Source of the DNA: Granulicella mallensis MP5ACTX8
Lineage (GTDB): Bacteria > Acidobacteriota > Terriglobia > Terriglobales > Acidobacteriaceae
Length of the DNA: 64,000 bases
Direction: 5' to 3'
Assembly (NCBI RefSeq): GCF_000178955.2
Contig: NC_016631.1
Location: 4,154,001 to 4,218,000, forward strand
The notes under the pieces are model-generated. The model was given only the letters and a program-made list of their open reading frames with translations. It searched no databases and was not told the origin of the DNA. Below are positions 26,072 through 35,071 of this stretch, piece by piece (the first letter of the stretch is position 1; each line of letters begins with the position of its first letter). The translations under genes and the position numbers were made by a program.

Positions 26072-27478
26072 ATGCCGACCGCACCTGCCTCAAAAGGTTT
26101 AGATCATCGCACCGTCTGGCGCTGGCACTTCTATGCCGGCCTCTTCTGCATTCCGTTCGTCCTGTGGCTTTCGGTCACCGGCACGATCTTCCTCTTTCAT
26201 CCGCAGATTCAACAGTGGCTCGACCGGCCCTACGATCACCTCTCCACCATAGGCCCGGAAGCCTCGGTTAACTCTCAAGTGCGAGCCGCACTGGCAACGA
26301 TTCCCGGCTCCCGGCTTCATGCCTACCAATTGCCCTTTACTCCGCACTCGCCCGCACAAGTGCTCGTTGATAAAGACCTGCACGAGTTCCGCATTTACGT
26401 GAACCCTCGCACGCTCCAGGTGCTCAAGACGGACGACGAAGACAAACGCATCGACAATTTAGTCTCTCGCCTTCACGGCGAACTGCTCATCGGAAGATAC
26501 GGCTCATGGATCGTTGAACTCGCTGCCTCATGGGCCGTCGTCATGATTCTGACCGGCCTCTTCCTTTGGTGGCCGAGCAACGCCAGTGGCCTCGCGGGAG
26601 TGCTCTATCCTCGCCTGCATCAGGGCCAGCGCATCTTCTGGCGAGACATCCACGCCGTCACCGGAATCTACGTCTCATTCTTCGCGCTCTTCCTGCTCTT
26701 TACCGGGCTACCCTGGGCCAAAAGCTGGGGAGCGTATCTCAAAGCCGCCAGGCATCTCAGCAATGGACATGCTGTGAAGCAGGATTGGACCACGAGCAGC
26801 ACCGACATCATCGCAACTCGCGCCTTGCAAACCAGCAACAGCGACAGTGATATGTCCAGCATGCCGGGCATGGATATGAGAGAGACTCCCACCCCTGTAT
26901 CTCACCATGACAGCTCCCTTGCAGCCGCAGACGTTTATCTTGCTATCGATAGGATGGTCGTCACCGTCGCACCGCTCGGCCTTGCCAATCCTGTCCTGGT
27001 CTCTCCTCCCACAAAGCCCAGCGGAAACTGGACGGCAAAGTCCGACACGCGTGACCGTCCGCTTCGCGTCGAGCTTACCCTCGACCCCACGACTGGAGCC
27101 ATTCTCAAACGCACTGACTTTCGCGCAAAGCCCTGGCTGGACCGGATCATAGGCACCGGCATCGCCGCGCACGAGGGCCAGCTCTTCGGCTTGGCGAACC
27201 AGATGCTCGGTCTCTTCACCACTGCCGGACTGGTTACACTCAGCCTAAGCGGCCTGGTGATGTGGCGTCGCCGCAAGCCAGAGGGAGTGCTCGGTGCCCC
27301 CGCACCGATTCGCCGCGTTCGTTTCTCAGCAGGGCTCATCGCCCTGCTGATTGCGTTCGGGCTCTACTTCCCGTTTCTCGGCGGCTCGATGATTCTCGTC
27401 GCTCTCACGGAACGCTTTCTACTGCGCCGCGTGCCCGCAGCTCAGAGATGGTTGGGGCTCAATACGATCCAAGCCTGA
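26072..27478 (+). CDS. PepSY-associated transmembrane protein
   Basis: 468 residues. The N-terminal helix with WRWHFYAGLFCIPFVLWLSVTG, a PepSY-like periplasmic part, a second helix pair (WIVELAASWAVVMILTGLFLWW; IYVSFFALFLLFTGLPWA) and two C-terminal helices match PepSY_TM (PiuB/FpvG-like) inner-membrane proteins, which are linked to siderophore-iron or copper handling. The paired His in RWHFY and the WWP motif are kept. A Met-rich stretch MSSMPGMDM at about 266-275 is unusual and copper-like. It is probably co-transcribed with the TonB receptor. Confidence 0.88.
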   Translation: MPTAPASKGLDHRTVWRWHFYAGLFCIPFVLWLSVTGTIFLFHPQIQQWLDRPYDHLSTIGPEASVNSQVRAALATIPGSRLHAYQLPFTPHSPAQVLVDKDLHEFRIYVNPRTLQVLKTDDEDKRIDNLVSRLHGELLIGRYGSWIVELAASWAVVMILTGLFLWWPSNASGLAGVLYPRLHQGQRIFWRDIHAVTGIYVSFFALFLLFTGLPWAKSWGAYLKAARHLSNGHAVKQDWTTSSTDIIATRALQTSNSDSDMSSMPGMDMRETPTPVSHHDSSLAAADVYLAIDRMVVTVAPLGLANPVLVSPPTKPSGNWTAKSDTRDRPLRVELTLDPTTGAILKRTDFRAKPWLDRIIGTGIAAHEGQLFGLANQMLGLFTTAGLVTLSLSGLVMWRRRKPEGVLGAPAPIRRVRFSAGLIALLIAFGLYFPFLGGSMILVALTERFLLRRVPAAQRWLGLNTIQA

Positions 27479-27486
27479 GCAAACTT

Positions 27487-27945
27487 CTATGCAGAATTCA
27501 ACGCGCGGATGTACACCATCGCATCGCTTCCCTCGCCATAAAAGTCCTTATCGATATGCAGGAACCGATACCCCATCCGCTCATAGAAACGAATCGCCGC
27601 AGAGTTGTCCGTATACACGTGCAACCACATCGAGAGACAACCCGCGTCTCTGCACTCTGCTTCCAGACACTTCATCAGCAGGTGTGCAACACCGTTCCGC
27701 CGATACGCAGGATCTACATCCAGAGTCACAACGTACCCCATGTTCTCCTGCTCGACATGAGCAATGCAGAAACCGACGAGGTCCTTATCTTTTTCCGCCA
27801 CTACAACACGCGCCACCGCGGCTTCAGCAGAGTGCCGCATCATCTCGCGCGTAAACCGAAACTGCGACGTGAAACAGACCTCATCGAGCCGGAACATCGC
27901 TTCGAGATCGCCCTTAAGATATCCCCGCAACACGCAATCGATCAT
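27487..27945 (-). CDS. GNAT family N-acetyltransferase
   Basis: 152 residues. GNAT fold: VVTLDVDPAYRRNGVAHLLM (strand 4 and acetyl-CoA loop), then MWLHVYTDNSAAIRFYERMGYRF. It resembles RimI-type enzymes but lies apart from tsaB, and another RimI-like protein is encoded near 15.4 kb, so its substrate is open. ATGA overlap with the VanW gene shows co-translation with it. Confidence 0.87.
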   Translation of the reverse strand: MIDCVLRGYLKGDLEAMFRLDEVCFTSQFRFTREMMRHSAEAAVARVVVAEKDKDLVGFCIAHVEQENMGYVVTLDVDPAYRRNGVAHLLMKCLEAECRDAGCLSMWLHVYTDNSAAIRFYERMGYRFLHIDKDFYGEGSDAMVYIRALNSA

Positions 27946-29144
27946 GCGCTGGCCATCTCCGCGATCATGGGCTGCCCTAGGTCAATTCGCGCATCCACCG
28001 CGTCTTCCAGAGTGATCAGCCGATGCGCCGCCTTCAGTGCCTCTTCCTCATCCCGGCTCAGCCCTCGATCCGTAGCCCGACCTGTAGCCCGATCCGCGGC
28101 CTGCGCAGATTCAGTTGTCATCAGCACATCGAACGTGCGACCGCCCATCGCGCCCATGCGCCACAACCAGGGCAGCAGACTCCGGCTCACGCAGAGATGA
28201 GTCACCTCAGGACACAGCGTCCGCGCAAGCCTCGCCGCCATGCGCTCAGCCTCTTCCGTTTTCGTTGCCCGTGCAAAGACGTCGCCAGGTCTGCGACTCC
28301 GTTGAACATACGCCTCGAATTCAGGCGAGCAGAGATCCATCAGGTAGGCCGTGCACTCTTCGGACTCCGCAGTAGCCCGCGGTGTCTCGTGGCGAAAACA
28401 ATCCATCACATCGCAACTGGCACAGCTTTGTACCTGCCGCGCAGCACGTACGCCAACGATCTGATCCAGCGGTACGAAGGTTGAAGTCACGGCAACACTG
28501 GAAGAAGAATTCTGCCACTCGACGATCAGTTCTTCTCCGCTCATCCACGCTTTGATGCGTGTCTTTTCCCGCACACGAAAGCGAAGATCAATATAGTTCC
28601 ACGCCACCGTCGCATCATGGATCGGAGCATTCGGCATCTTCACGGAGTGCGCATGACGCTCAACGATCTCGCAACCACTCCTCAGCGCAAGACCATAAAG
28701 CGCATTCGAAAGCTGGCATAGCCCGCCACCAATCGCCGGAACGACACAGCCCTGCTGCAGCATCCTGCCTGTAACGAATCCCTTGCGTTTACTAGCTTTG
28801 CCCACCTGCTGCCAGAAGCTGAAAGTTCCCCCGGCCTCGATCACGACGCCGTTTAAACGCAGGCAGGCACGGCGCAGATTTTCCACCTTGCCAAGCTCAA
28901 ACCGCCGCTCACGCCGGTCCGCATCGGACCAGAGACGCGAACGCAACTCGTGGTTTGACCGCCATTCTTCCTCGGGATATCTCTCGACCGGCCAGCGGCG
29001 AGCCGTATAGCCCAGATCGTATACGCCACGTTGCGCACGCAAGATCCAGACTTTGAGGGCAAAGAGGGCTGCCTCCCATCGCGTAGGAGTCTTACGGCCT
29101 ACGTCATGAGCCACACCCGCGACAAGTTCCACCGCTTGCCTCAC
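27942..29144 (-). CDS. VanW family protein with Cys-rich C-terminal extension
   Basis: 400 residues. The central region (about 80-225) is VanW-like: LRRACLRLNGVVIEAGGTFSF then GCVVPAIGGGLCQLSNALYGLALRSG. VanW is found in some vancomycin-resistance operons but its function is not known. From about residue 240 a second segment begins with CASCDVMDCFRHE and further Cys residues, which could bind zinc or an iron-sulfur cluster. No signal peptide is seen. Gap to mqnE 9 bases, and 4-base overlap with the GNAT gene, so the three form an operon. Confidence 0.83.
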   Translation of the reverse strand: MRQAVELVAGVAHDVGRKTPTRWEAALFALKVWILRAQRGVYDLGYTARRWPVERYPEEEWRSNHELRSRLWSDADRRERRFELGKVENLRRACLRLNGVVIEAGGTFSFWQQVGKASKRKGFVTGRMLQQGCVVPAIGGGLCQLSNALYGLALRSGCEIVERHAHSVKMPNAPIHDATVAWNYIDLRFRVREKTRIKAWMSGEELIVEWQNSSSSVAVTSTFVPLDQIVGVRAARQVQSCASCDVMDCFRHETPRATAESEECTAYLMDLCSPEFEAYVQRSRRPGDVFARATKTEEAERMAARLARTLCPEVTHLCVSRSLLPWLWRMGAMGGRTFDVLMTTESAQAADRATGRATDRGLSRDEEEALKAAHRLITLEDAVDARIDLGQPMIAEMASA

Positions 29145-29153
29145 CCAAAAGGA

Positions 29154-30314
29154 TTAGACCGCAACTGTAAAGCTATCCTCAGTGCGTGTCACCGCGCGAT
29201 ACAGCGTATCGCGCTCGTACGGCACGCGACCAGCCTCGGTAATAAGGCGTACAAGATCCTGCCGGCGTAATCCCTGTGGGGTCTTCGCACCGGCATCATG
29301 GTAGATCTTCTCTTCCACCACCGTGCCGTCGATATCGTCCGCACCGAAGCGCAGCGAGATCTGCGCCATCTTCGGCGTCACCATCTGCCAGTAGCTCTTG
29401 ATGTGCGCGAAGTTGTCCAGCAGCAGACGGCTCACGGCAATCTGCCGGATATCCGTCATGCCGGTCGACTTCGGCAGATGCCCCAATGCCGTGTTCTCCG
29501 GATGGAAGCTCAGCGGAATAAACGTCTGGAAGCCGCCAGTCTCGTCCTGCACCGCACGCAGCTTCAACAGATGATCGACACGATCTTCATCGTTCTCAAT
29601 GTGTCCGTAGAGCATCGTCGCATTCGACCGCAGACCCGCCTTGTGCGTAAGCCGCGCGGTCTCGAGCCACTCGCCGCCATCGATCTTGTGATCGCAGATG
29701 ATGTGCCGTACGCGATCCGCGAAGATCTCCGCACCGCCGCCAGGGCAGGAGTCCACACCCGCAGCCTTCATCCGATCGAGGGCCTCTTCGATCGTCATTT
29801 TGCCGCGCTTGGCGAGAAATGCAATCTCCACCATCGTGAAAGCCTTGATATGAACCTGCGGATAGCGCTCCTTCAAGCCGCTGACCAAGTCCATGAAGTA
29901 TTCAAACGGAAGATCCGGATGCAGACCGCCGACGATGTGAAACTCCGTCACCGCCTCGGTCAACCCCTTGCCCGCAGTCTCCCAGGCCTCTTCAAGCGCC
30001 ATCGTGTAAGTATCGGCTGCGCCCTTCTTGCGCCCGAAGGCACACAGACGGCAGGAGGCGACACAGACATTCGTCGGATTGATATGGCGATTCACGTTGA
30101 AGTAAGCAAGATCGCCATGCATCCGCTCGCGAACCAGGTTTGCCATCCAGCCCACGGCCAAGATGTCGCCGCTGCGATACAGCGCGACCCCGTCTTCAAA
30201 GCTCAGCCGCTCGCCGCGCTGGACCTTGTCCGCGATCGGCTCCAATGCCGGATCGTCGGTCTGAAAGGAATGGCGCGGACGGTTGCTGATAGCTTCGGTG
30301 TTCATCACATTCAT
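29154..30314 (-). CDS. mqnE: Aminofutalosine synthase (radical SAM)
   Basis: 386 residues, usual for MqnE. NRHINPTNVCVASCRLCAFGR carries the CX3CX2C cluster motif of radical SAM enzymes in the form typical of MqnE. ADTYTMALEEAW and FHIVGGLHPDLPFEYF follow as in MqnE/MqnC. It joins the enolpyruvyl benzoate made by MqnA with SAM to form aminofutalosine in menaquinone synthesis. The other mqn genes are not in the window. The start has no strong SD. MqnC is the main alternative, but the NRHINPTN context fits MqnE better. Confidence 0.92.
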   Translation of the reverse strand: MNVMNTEAISNRPRHSFQTDDPALEPIADKVQRGERLSFEDGVALYRSGDILAVGWMANLVRERMHGDLAYFNVNRHINPTNVCVASCRLCAFGRKKGAADTYTMALEEAWETAGKGLTEAVTEFHIVGGLHPDLPFEYFMDLVSGLKERYPQVHIKAFTMVEIAFLAKRGKMTIEEALDRMKAAGVDSCPGGGAEIFADRVRHIICDHKIDGGEWLETARLTHKAGLRSNATMLYGHIENDEDRVDHLLKLRAVQDETGGFQTFIPLSFHPENTALGHLPKSTGMTDIRQIAVSRLLLDNFAHIKSYWQMVTPKMAQISLRFGADDIDGTVVEEKIYHDAGAKTPQGLRRQDLVRLITEAGRVPYERDTLYRAVTRTEDSFTVAV

Positions 30315-30496
30315 TCTAGACCTCCGGGGCGATCGAGAGTCGAAAAGTCAGACCTGAAGGTCGGTCCAACCCCCACCCGGAGATGCCTCAATCGCCTGAC
30401 TTGGCTCCGCCAACGGAAACTCCTTCTTCGCTACAAATGCCATCTTCATACCGGAAAAGGCGATGAAGATGGCACTTGGCAGACCTACTTACACTC

Positions 30497-32530
30497 TTAC
30501 TTCGCCGACGAAACCTCGGTCGCGACCATCTGAGGCTGCACCACCATCCCGTCAAACAACGTAGCGCCGATCAGGTGATCGCCCACGGGACGAACAAATC
30601 GCAGGTTCCAGCCGCTCTCCCAATAACTGACCTTGTGGTCCGGCACACTGACCCCAAAAGAGAACGTAGAGCTCTCAGAGGCCACCAGGACTCGGTGATT
30701 GGCAGCATCATAGAAGACGCCGGCCACATTCTTTACATAGAGATTAGGCAGCGTCTTCCAGGACTTCCCTTGGTCCATCGAGCAGAACACACCCTCCTGG
30801 CCTCCGACCCAAAGTCCCTCCTGCCCGTCAACCGCGATCGTCGCAATCTGCGTCAGGTCTTCCGGCAGGCTGACCGTACTCCAGGTTGCACCTGCATCCG
30901 TCGACAGCTCGATGTTCTTCAACCCGGCAACCATGATCGTCGACTTCACAGCGGCGACGAAGTGCGGGTCAGGGAGGCGTAGAGAAGTGATCGGTGTCCA
31001 GGTATGCCCATCGTTCTCACCACGCAGCAACCCTTCAGAGGTCCCCGCATAGACAATGTCATCGTCTTCAGAGAGAGAGTAAATAATCGCACTGAAATTC
31101 GGAGGTCCAGCTACGACAGCAGGCTTCTTCGCCCGAGCCGCGCCCTTGGCTACTACCGTCCGCTTCTGCGGCGCATGCGCTGCTTTCGACTTGGCTGCCG
31201 TCTTAGCCTTTACAACCTGGGCTGCCGCCGGTTGAAGCAGCGCTCCGGAGTCCGTCCAGCCCGAATCTCCAAGCCGGAAGATACCGTGTGCCGTTCCCGC
31301 AAGCAGTGTTCCCTCCGGCGTCGAAACCAGGCTGAAGACATCGCGGCCACCGAGGCCGGCACTCTGCTGCTCCCACCGTATGCCGCCGTCGAGGCTCTCA
31401 AAAACGCCCCCTATCTCCTTGCCGTTCGCCACGCCTACATAGATCCTGGCCCTGTTGTGAGAGTCCATCGCAAAAGACGTCACCTGCTGCGTGGAAAAGC
31501 CTGCATTCGACGCAACGAAGCTGGTGGCTGAATCTTCGCTGCTCAGCACGCCCCCCCGATCGGTTGCCAGCAAAACATGACTGGGGTTCTTCGGGTCTAC
31601 ATAAATATCGTTCACGACAATGTCTGGCCCGGTCATGAGTGAAAAGGTCTTGCCACCATCCTGCGTGCGGTACAGGCCCTCTGTCGTGCCTGCATAGACG
31701 GTCTCGGGATTGGCGGGGTCTTGCAGCAGCTTGCGCGTCCTGCGTGCCGTGGACGGAATCCCCTGGATCTTCTTGAACTCTGCTCCTGCATCCAGGCTCT
31801 TGTAGATGCCCGAGCAGGCACTCGCATAAACGACATGGGACTTCGCAGGGTCGATGATGATCGAAAAGACATCCGAGTCATCGATAAGGCCCTTCTTGAT
31901 ATTGTCCCAATGTTCGCCGCCATCCACCGTCTTCCAGGGCAGATGCCACGTTCCTGCATAAATGATCTTGGGGTTCACAGGATCGATCGCCAGGGACTCC
32001 ACCTCGTGGATCTCCTTGCTTCCCTCGGGGCTGATCAGTAGCCAGTGCTTGCCATTATCCGTGCTGCGGTAGATGCCCTGCAGCGTGCCTGCAACAACTA
32101 CATCCGGATCGGACAAGGACTGCGCCATCGAACGGATCGACTGCCCGCGCATCTCGGCCTGCGCATACCAGTTCCTGCCGCCATCCTCGCTGAGGTACAA
32201 ACCGCCATCGGTATGGCCGACCTCGAAGGCGCCCACCATCAGGTGCTTCGGGTTCCGGGGATCGATCAGAATGTGGTCGAGCACCAGGTCGTCGCGCTTG
32301 TCGATGCGCGATACCCGTGCCCACTTTGTGCCACCATCCATGGACTCATACAGCCAGCCGGTAGCCGTCCCTAGATAAAGATGCCTGGAGTTGCTGGGGT
32401 CCGCCGCAAACGAGCGGGCATAGCCACCATAGGGGCCCAAAGGAAACCACGTTACCGCGTGCATCGCGGTGGGCATGATTCCCAAAAATACAACCGACAT
32501 ACCGAGTCTGCGTAACGTCCGCCAAATCAT
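30497..32530 (-). CDS. Exported BNR/YCF48-like beta-propeller protein
   Basis: 677 residues. Signal-like N-terminus (RLGMSVVFLGIMPTAMHA), then about ten repeats ending in Asp-box forms (SMDGGTKW, SEDGGRNW, STDNGKHW, TVDGGEHW, SLDGGIRW, STDAGATW, SMDQGKSW), the mark of sialidase-like beta-propellers of the BNR/VPS10/YCF48 type. A basic Ala/Lys/Pro linker (about 440-475) splits the repeats into two blocks, suggesting two propellers. Catalytic sialidase residues are not evident, so a binding or assembly role in the periplasm or cell surface is more likely. Confidence 0.83.
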   Translation of the reverse strand: MIWRTLRRLGMSVVFLGIMPTAMHAVTWFPLGPYGGYARSFAADPSNSRHLYLGTATGWLYESMDGGTKWARVSRIDKRDDLVLDHILIDPRNPKHLMVGAFEVGHTDGGLYLSEDGGRNWYAQAEMRGQSIRSMAQSLSDPDVVVAGTLQGIYRSTDNGKHWLLISPEGSKEIHEVESLAIDPVNPKIIYAGTWHLPWKTVDGGEHWDNIKKGLIDDSDVFSIIIDPAKSHVVYASACSGIYKSLDAGAEFKKIQGIPSTARRTRKLLQDPANPETVYAGTTEGLYRTQDGGKTFSLMTGPDIVVNDIYVDPKNPSHVLLATDRGGVLSSEDSATSFVASNAGFSTQQVTSFAMDSHNRARIYVGVANGKEIGGVFESLDGGIRWEQQSAGLGGRDVFSLVSTPEGTLLAGTAHGIFRLGDSGWTDSGALLQPAAAQVVKAKTAAKSKAAHAPQKRTVVAKGAARAKKPAVVAGPPNFSAIIYSLSEDDDIVYAGTSEGLLRGENDGHTWTPITSLRLPDPHFVAAVKSTIMVAGLKNIELSTDAGATWSTVSLPEDLTQIATIAVDGQEGLWVGGQEGVFCSMDQGKSWKTLPNLYVKNVAGVFYDAANHRVLVASESSTFSFGVSVPDHKVSYWESGWNLRFVRPVGDHLIGATLFDGMVVQPQMVATEVSSAK

Positions 32531-32650
32531 TCTGTTCCTGTGACCTCGTACTATTAAACTTAACTGCTTCCGCCGCCGATTGCACTCTTCTAAAGCACTC
32601 CCCGGAATTGTGCCTCAAGAGAGATACCTGAGTAATGACCGTTACACCCA

Positions 32651-32685
32651 AAAGAGACGGCTGGCTGGGACATCCCAGCCAGCCG
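32651..32685 (-). terminator. Rho-independent terminator of the first outer-membrane-protein gene
   Basis: On the minus strand the stem CGGCTGGCTGGG pairs with CCCAGCCAGCCG around a short loop (ATGT region), followed by TCTCTTTT. It lies 34 bases past the stop of the gene ending at 32719. Confidence 0.85.
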
Positions 32686-32718
32686 TAGTTGTGTCAGCTT
32701 CCGTAAATTCCCGGACGC

Positions 32719-34392
32719 TTACTTACGACGGTGCCGTGCGGCGGGCAGAGGTTCCCGCGGCGTAGGCCTGACGGAACCCTCATCTACAGCGGTGAGCCCT
32801 GAGCTATCGAAGCTGGCGCCAGCCGGGATAAGGGTCGTCGTCGCGCTTCTTGCGTCGTCCGTGCCCGTATACACCGAGATGCGTGAGGCATCGATTCCCT
32901 TTTCGCCCACCAGGTAGGCCTTCTCATTCACCGCGCGCTCCGCGGCTTTATGATCGCCCATATTTTCGCCATCCGCAGCGTTGCCGACAACCGCCAGCTT
33001 GGACTGAGGATCACGCTGTACGCTGAGAGCAATGTCATCAAGGCAGGCCTTGGCTTCATTGTCCACACGCGTCGGACGCCTTGCATCACGGCTGAACGAG
33101 ATCGAGCAGAGGCTGCTGGTCGTTGCCGCCGGAGGAGGCGGTGCCGGCGCAGCGATCATGACAGTCGCGGTCTGCGAAGCAGTCTGCCGTCTGTCGTCCA
33201 CCACATCGCAGGTCACAGTGATCGTCGACCCGGCAGCAGCTCCGTCCGTCGCCAAAGTAGCCGTTGAGGTATTGCCGCTGACCGTTCCAGCCGTAGCGCT
33301 GTAGCTGTAATGCAGAGGACGGTTTTGTGGGCTGACACCGTTGGCCGTAATCGTCGAGGACTCGCCCGGATTCACGCTCGAGGGATTCGCCGAGCAACTG
33401 ACCGTTGGCGGATCAAAGTTCCGAATCGTAAACTGCGTCGTGCAGTCGGCCATCTCGTAAGGCTTGTTCCCCTGCGAAACATGACCGCGCACGGTGTAGG
33501 TTCCAGGAGGCAGAGCCTGGGTGTTGACGCTCACGACATCCGAGGTTCCGGAGACAGGGAAACCCTGTGCCGACCATGTGTAGTTCGCGTCCTTCTTCGG
33601 ATTCATCTGGCCGGCTGTTCCGGTGATCGTAACAATATCGCCCGGATAGATGGGTCCCGTCGGGACTGTTACCTCGCAGCCATAGGTGATTACAGCCTTC
33701 CAGCTCTCACCAGAAGGATGGATCACGACACCGGCGCTGATATCGACCCCTTTAAGGCCGACCTTGCCTCCCAGAAAGGCAGTCTGAAAATCAGGAATGC
33801 CACCGGTATAAGGAGTGCCAAAGTCAGCATGAGCGTAGCGGAAATCTGCCTGGATCACGCGAACGCTGATCCGGCGCCCCCAAAGCGGTGTGTCGTAGTC
33901 CAGGCCGCCGCCCACGGTGTAGGCCGGACCCCAGGTCCAGGGCTCGTGCTCAAACTGTGCTCCATCGTTGTTCGGTCCTACGATCGCCCCAGCGCCAAAC
34001 AAGGCATGCGCAAACGGAGTGAAGTTCTGGATGGGAAAACGAACAATAGGACCGGCCGACAAAGAATCGAAGCCGTCGTTATTGCCGCCGTTATCGCCCG
34101 TCCCGTGATGCAGGACAAAAGAAGCCTCAGCGCCGACATGATGAGTAAAAAAGTAAGCACCCGACACAATGCCACCGGCGGCAATCGAGGTATAGGGGAG
34201 ATTGAACGGCTCAACCTGCCCATGCGCATTGAAATAGGAATACCCGAGGAAGATGTTATAACGCGGAAGAGTATCTCCCGAGGGAGCCGTTATGTTGGGC
34301 ATTCTCTGCGCATTCAAGCTCGCAACTCCAAGGCTGAGCGCACTCACAACTAATAGACACCGGCCAATATTGCGAAATGGGCGATAGGACAT
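32719..34392 (-). CDS. Outer-membrane beta-barrel protein with Ig-like and OmpA-like domains (paralogue 1)
   Basis: 557 residues from the ATG at 34392, with GGGGAA upstream; four codons earlier another ATG lacks a site. Signal peptide ending SLNAQ, then a beta-barrel (about 40-235, starting YNIFLGYSYFNAHG), a GPIYPGDIVTITG Ig-like section with CSANPSSVNPGESSTI, a Pro-rich linker (APAPPPPAA) and a C-terminal OmpA-like domain (NEAKACLDDIALSVQRDP; NEKAYLVGEKGIDASRISVYTG) that may contact peptidoglycan. It is closely similar throughout to the gene at 35072-36775. Probably a structural envelope protein. Confidence 0.85.
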   Translation of the reverse strand: MSYRPFRNIGRCLLVVSALSLGVASLNAQRMPNITAPSGDTLPRYNIFLGYSYFNAHGQVEPFNLPYTSIAAGGIVSGAYFFTHHVGAEASFVLHHGTGDNGGNNDGFDSLSAGPIVRFPIQNFTPFAHALFGAGAIVGPNNDGAQFEHEPWTWGPAYTVGGGLDYDTPLWGRRISVRVIQADFRYAHADFGTPYTGGIPDFQTAFLGGKVGLKGVDISAGVVIHPSGESWKAVITYGCEVTVPTGPIYPGDIVTITGTAGQMNPKKDANYTWSAQGFPVSGTSDVVSVNTQALPPGTYTVRGHVSQGNKPYEMADCTTQFTIRNFDPPTVSCSANPSSVNPGESSTITANGVSPQNRPLHYSYSATAGTVSGNTSTATLATDGAAAGSTITVTCDVVDDRRQTASQTATVMIAAPAPPPPAATTSSLCSISFSRDARRPTRVDNEAKACLDDIALSVQRDPQSKLAVVGNAADGENMGDHKAAERAVNEKAYLVGEKGIDASRISVYTGTDDARSATTTLIPAGASFDSSGLTAVDEGSVRPTPREPLPAARHRRK

Positions 34393-35001
34393 GAAATTCC
34401 CCATAAGTTGAAGATGAAATAGATACAGCGGATGACGCTACGCTTTTACTTACGTTACGCCTTACTTGTCGGTTGATGTGTATGATTCGCAAAAGTTTGA
34501 CACAGATGCCCCATCTCTATCTAGCAAAAAGAAATAGCTTCCTGTAACTTCCGCGACCCTGTTTTTCTTGGCTCTATAGTACTTCATCCAGGGTCATTTA
34601 TAGATAAGGCTCTAAACGACTTGTGCATGACAGATTAAAAACACGCAAACCATTGAACAAAATGGGTTTGCGAGAACTATTCCATCCAAAAGGAAGTAAC
34701 TCTAACATCTTACAACCTTCGCAATTGTTGCTATTACGCAACTAGCCCAGCGAAAAGCTTCCCTGGCTTCAGCACGCTTTGAAGTTACTTTGTCACTAAT
34801 ATCTGAAACGATACCTCCTGCCTCCATTCATAAAATCCAGCCTATTTAAATGGAAATAGTAAGCAGCATCAATTCCGCTTCATCGAACGCTGAAATTGCC
34901 GCGCATCATCGAAACTTAGAACACTTAGGGTCTGCCATCAAAGCATGAATGCAGCGTGCAACTACTCTGCTGTGGCGAGAAACCGGACACATACCCTCAA
35001 A
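34393..35001. other. 609-base intergenic region between the two paralogous envelope genes
   Basis: AT-rich and without a convincing ORF or RNA gene. It should hold the promoter and 5' leader of the left gene (near 34,400-34,600). No riboswitch or repeat family was recognised. Confidence 0.5.
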
Positions 35002-35042
35002 CAAAAAACGGCTGGCTGGGGATAATTTCCCAGCCAGCCGTT
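35002..35042 (-). terminator. Rho-independent terminator of the second outer-membrane-protein gene
   Basis: On the minus strand the stem CGGCTGGCTGGG / CCCAGCCAGCCG with an AAATTATC-type loop is followed by GTTTTTTG. The stem is the same as that after the neighbouring paralogue. Confidence 0.88.
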
Positions 35043-35071
35043 GGTGTATAGCTTCCGCTGATTACTTAGCG

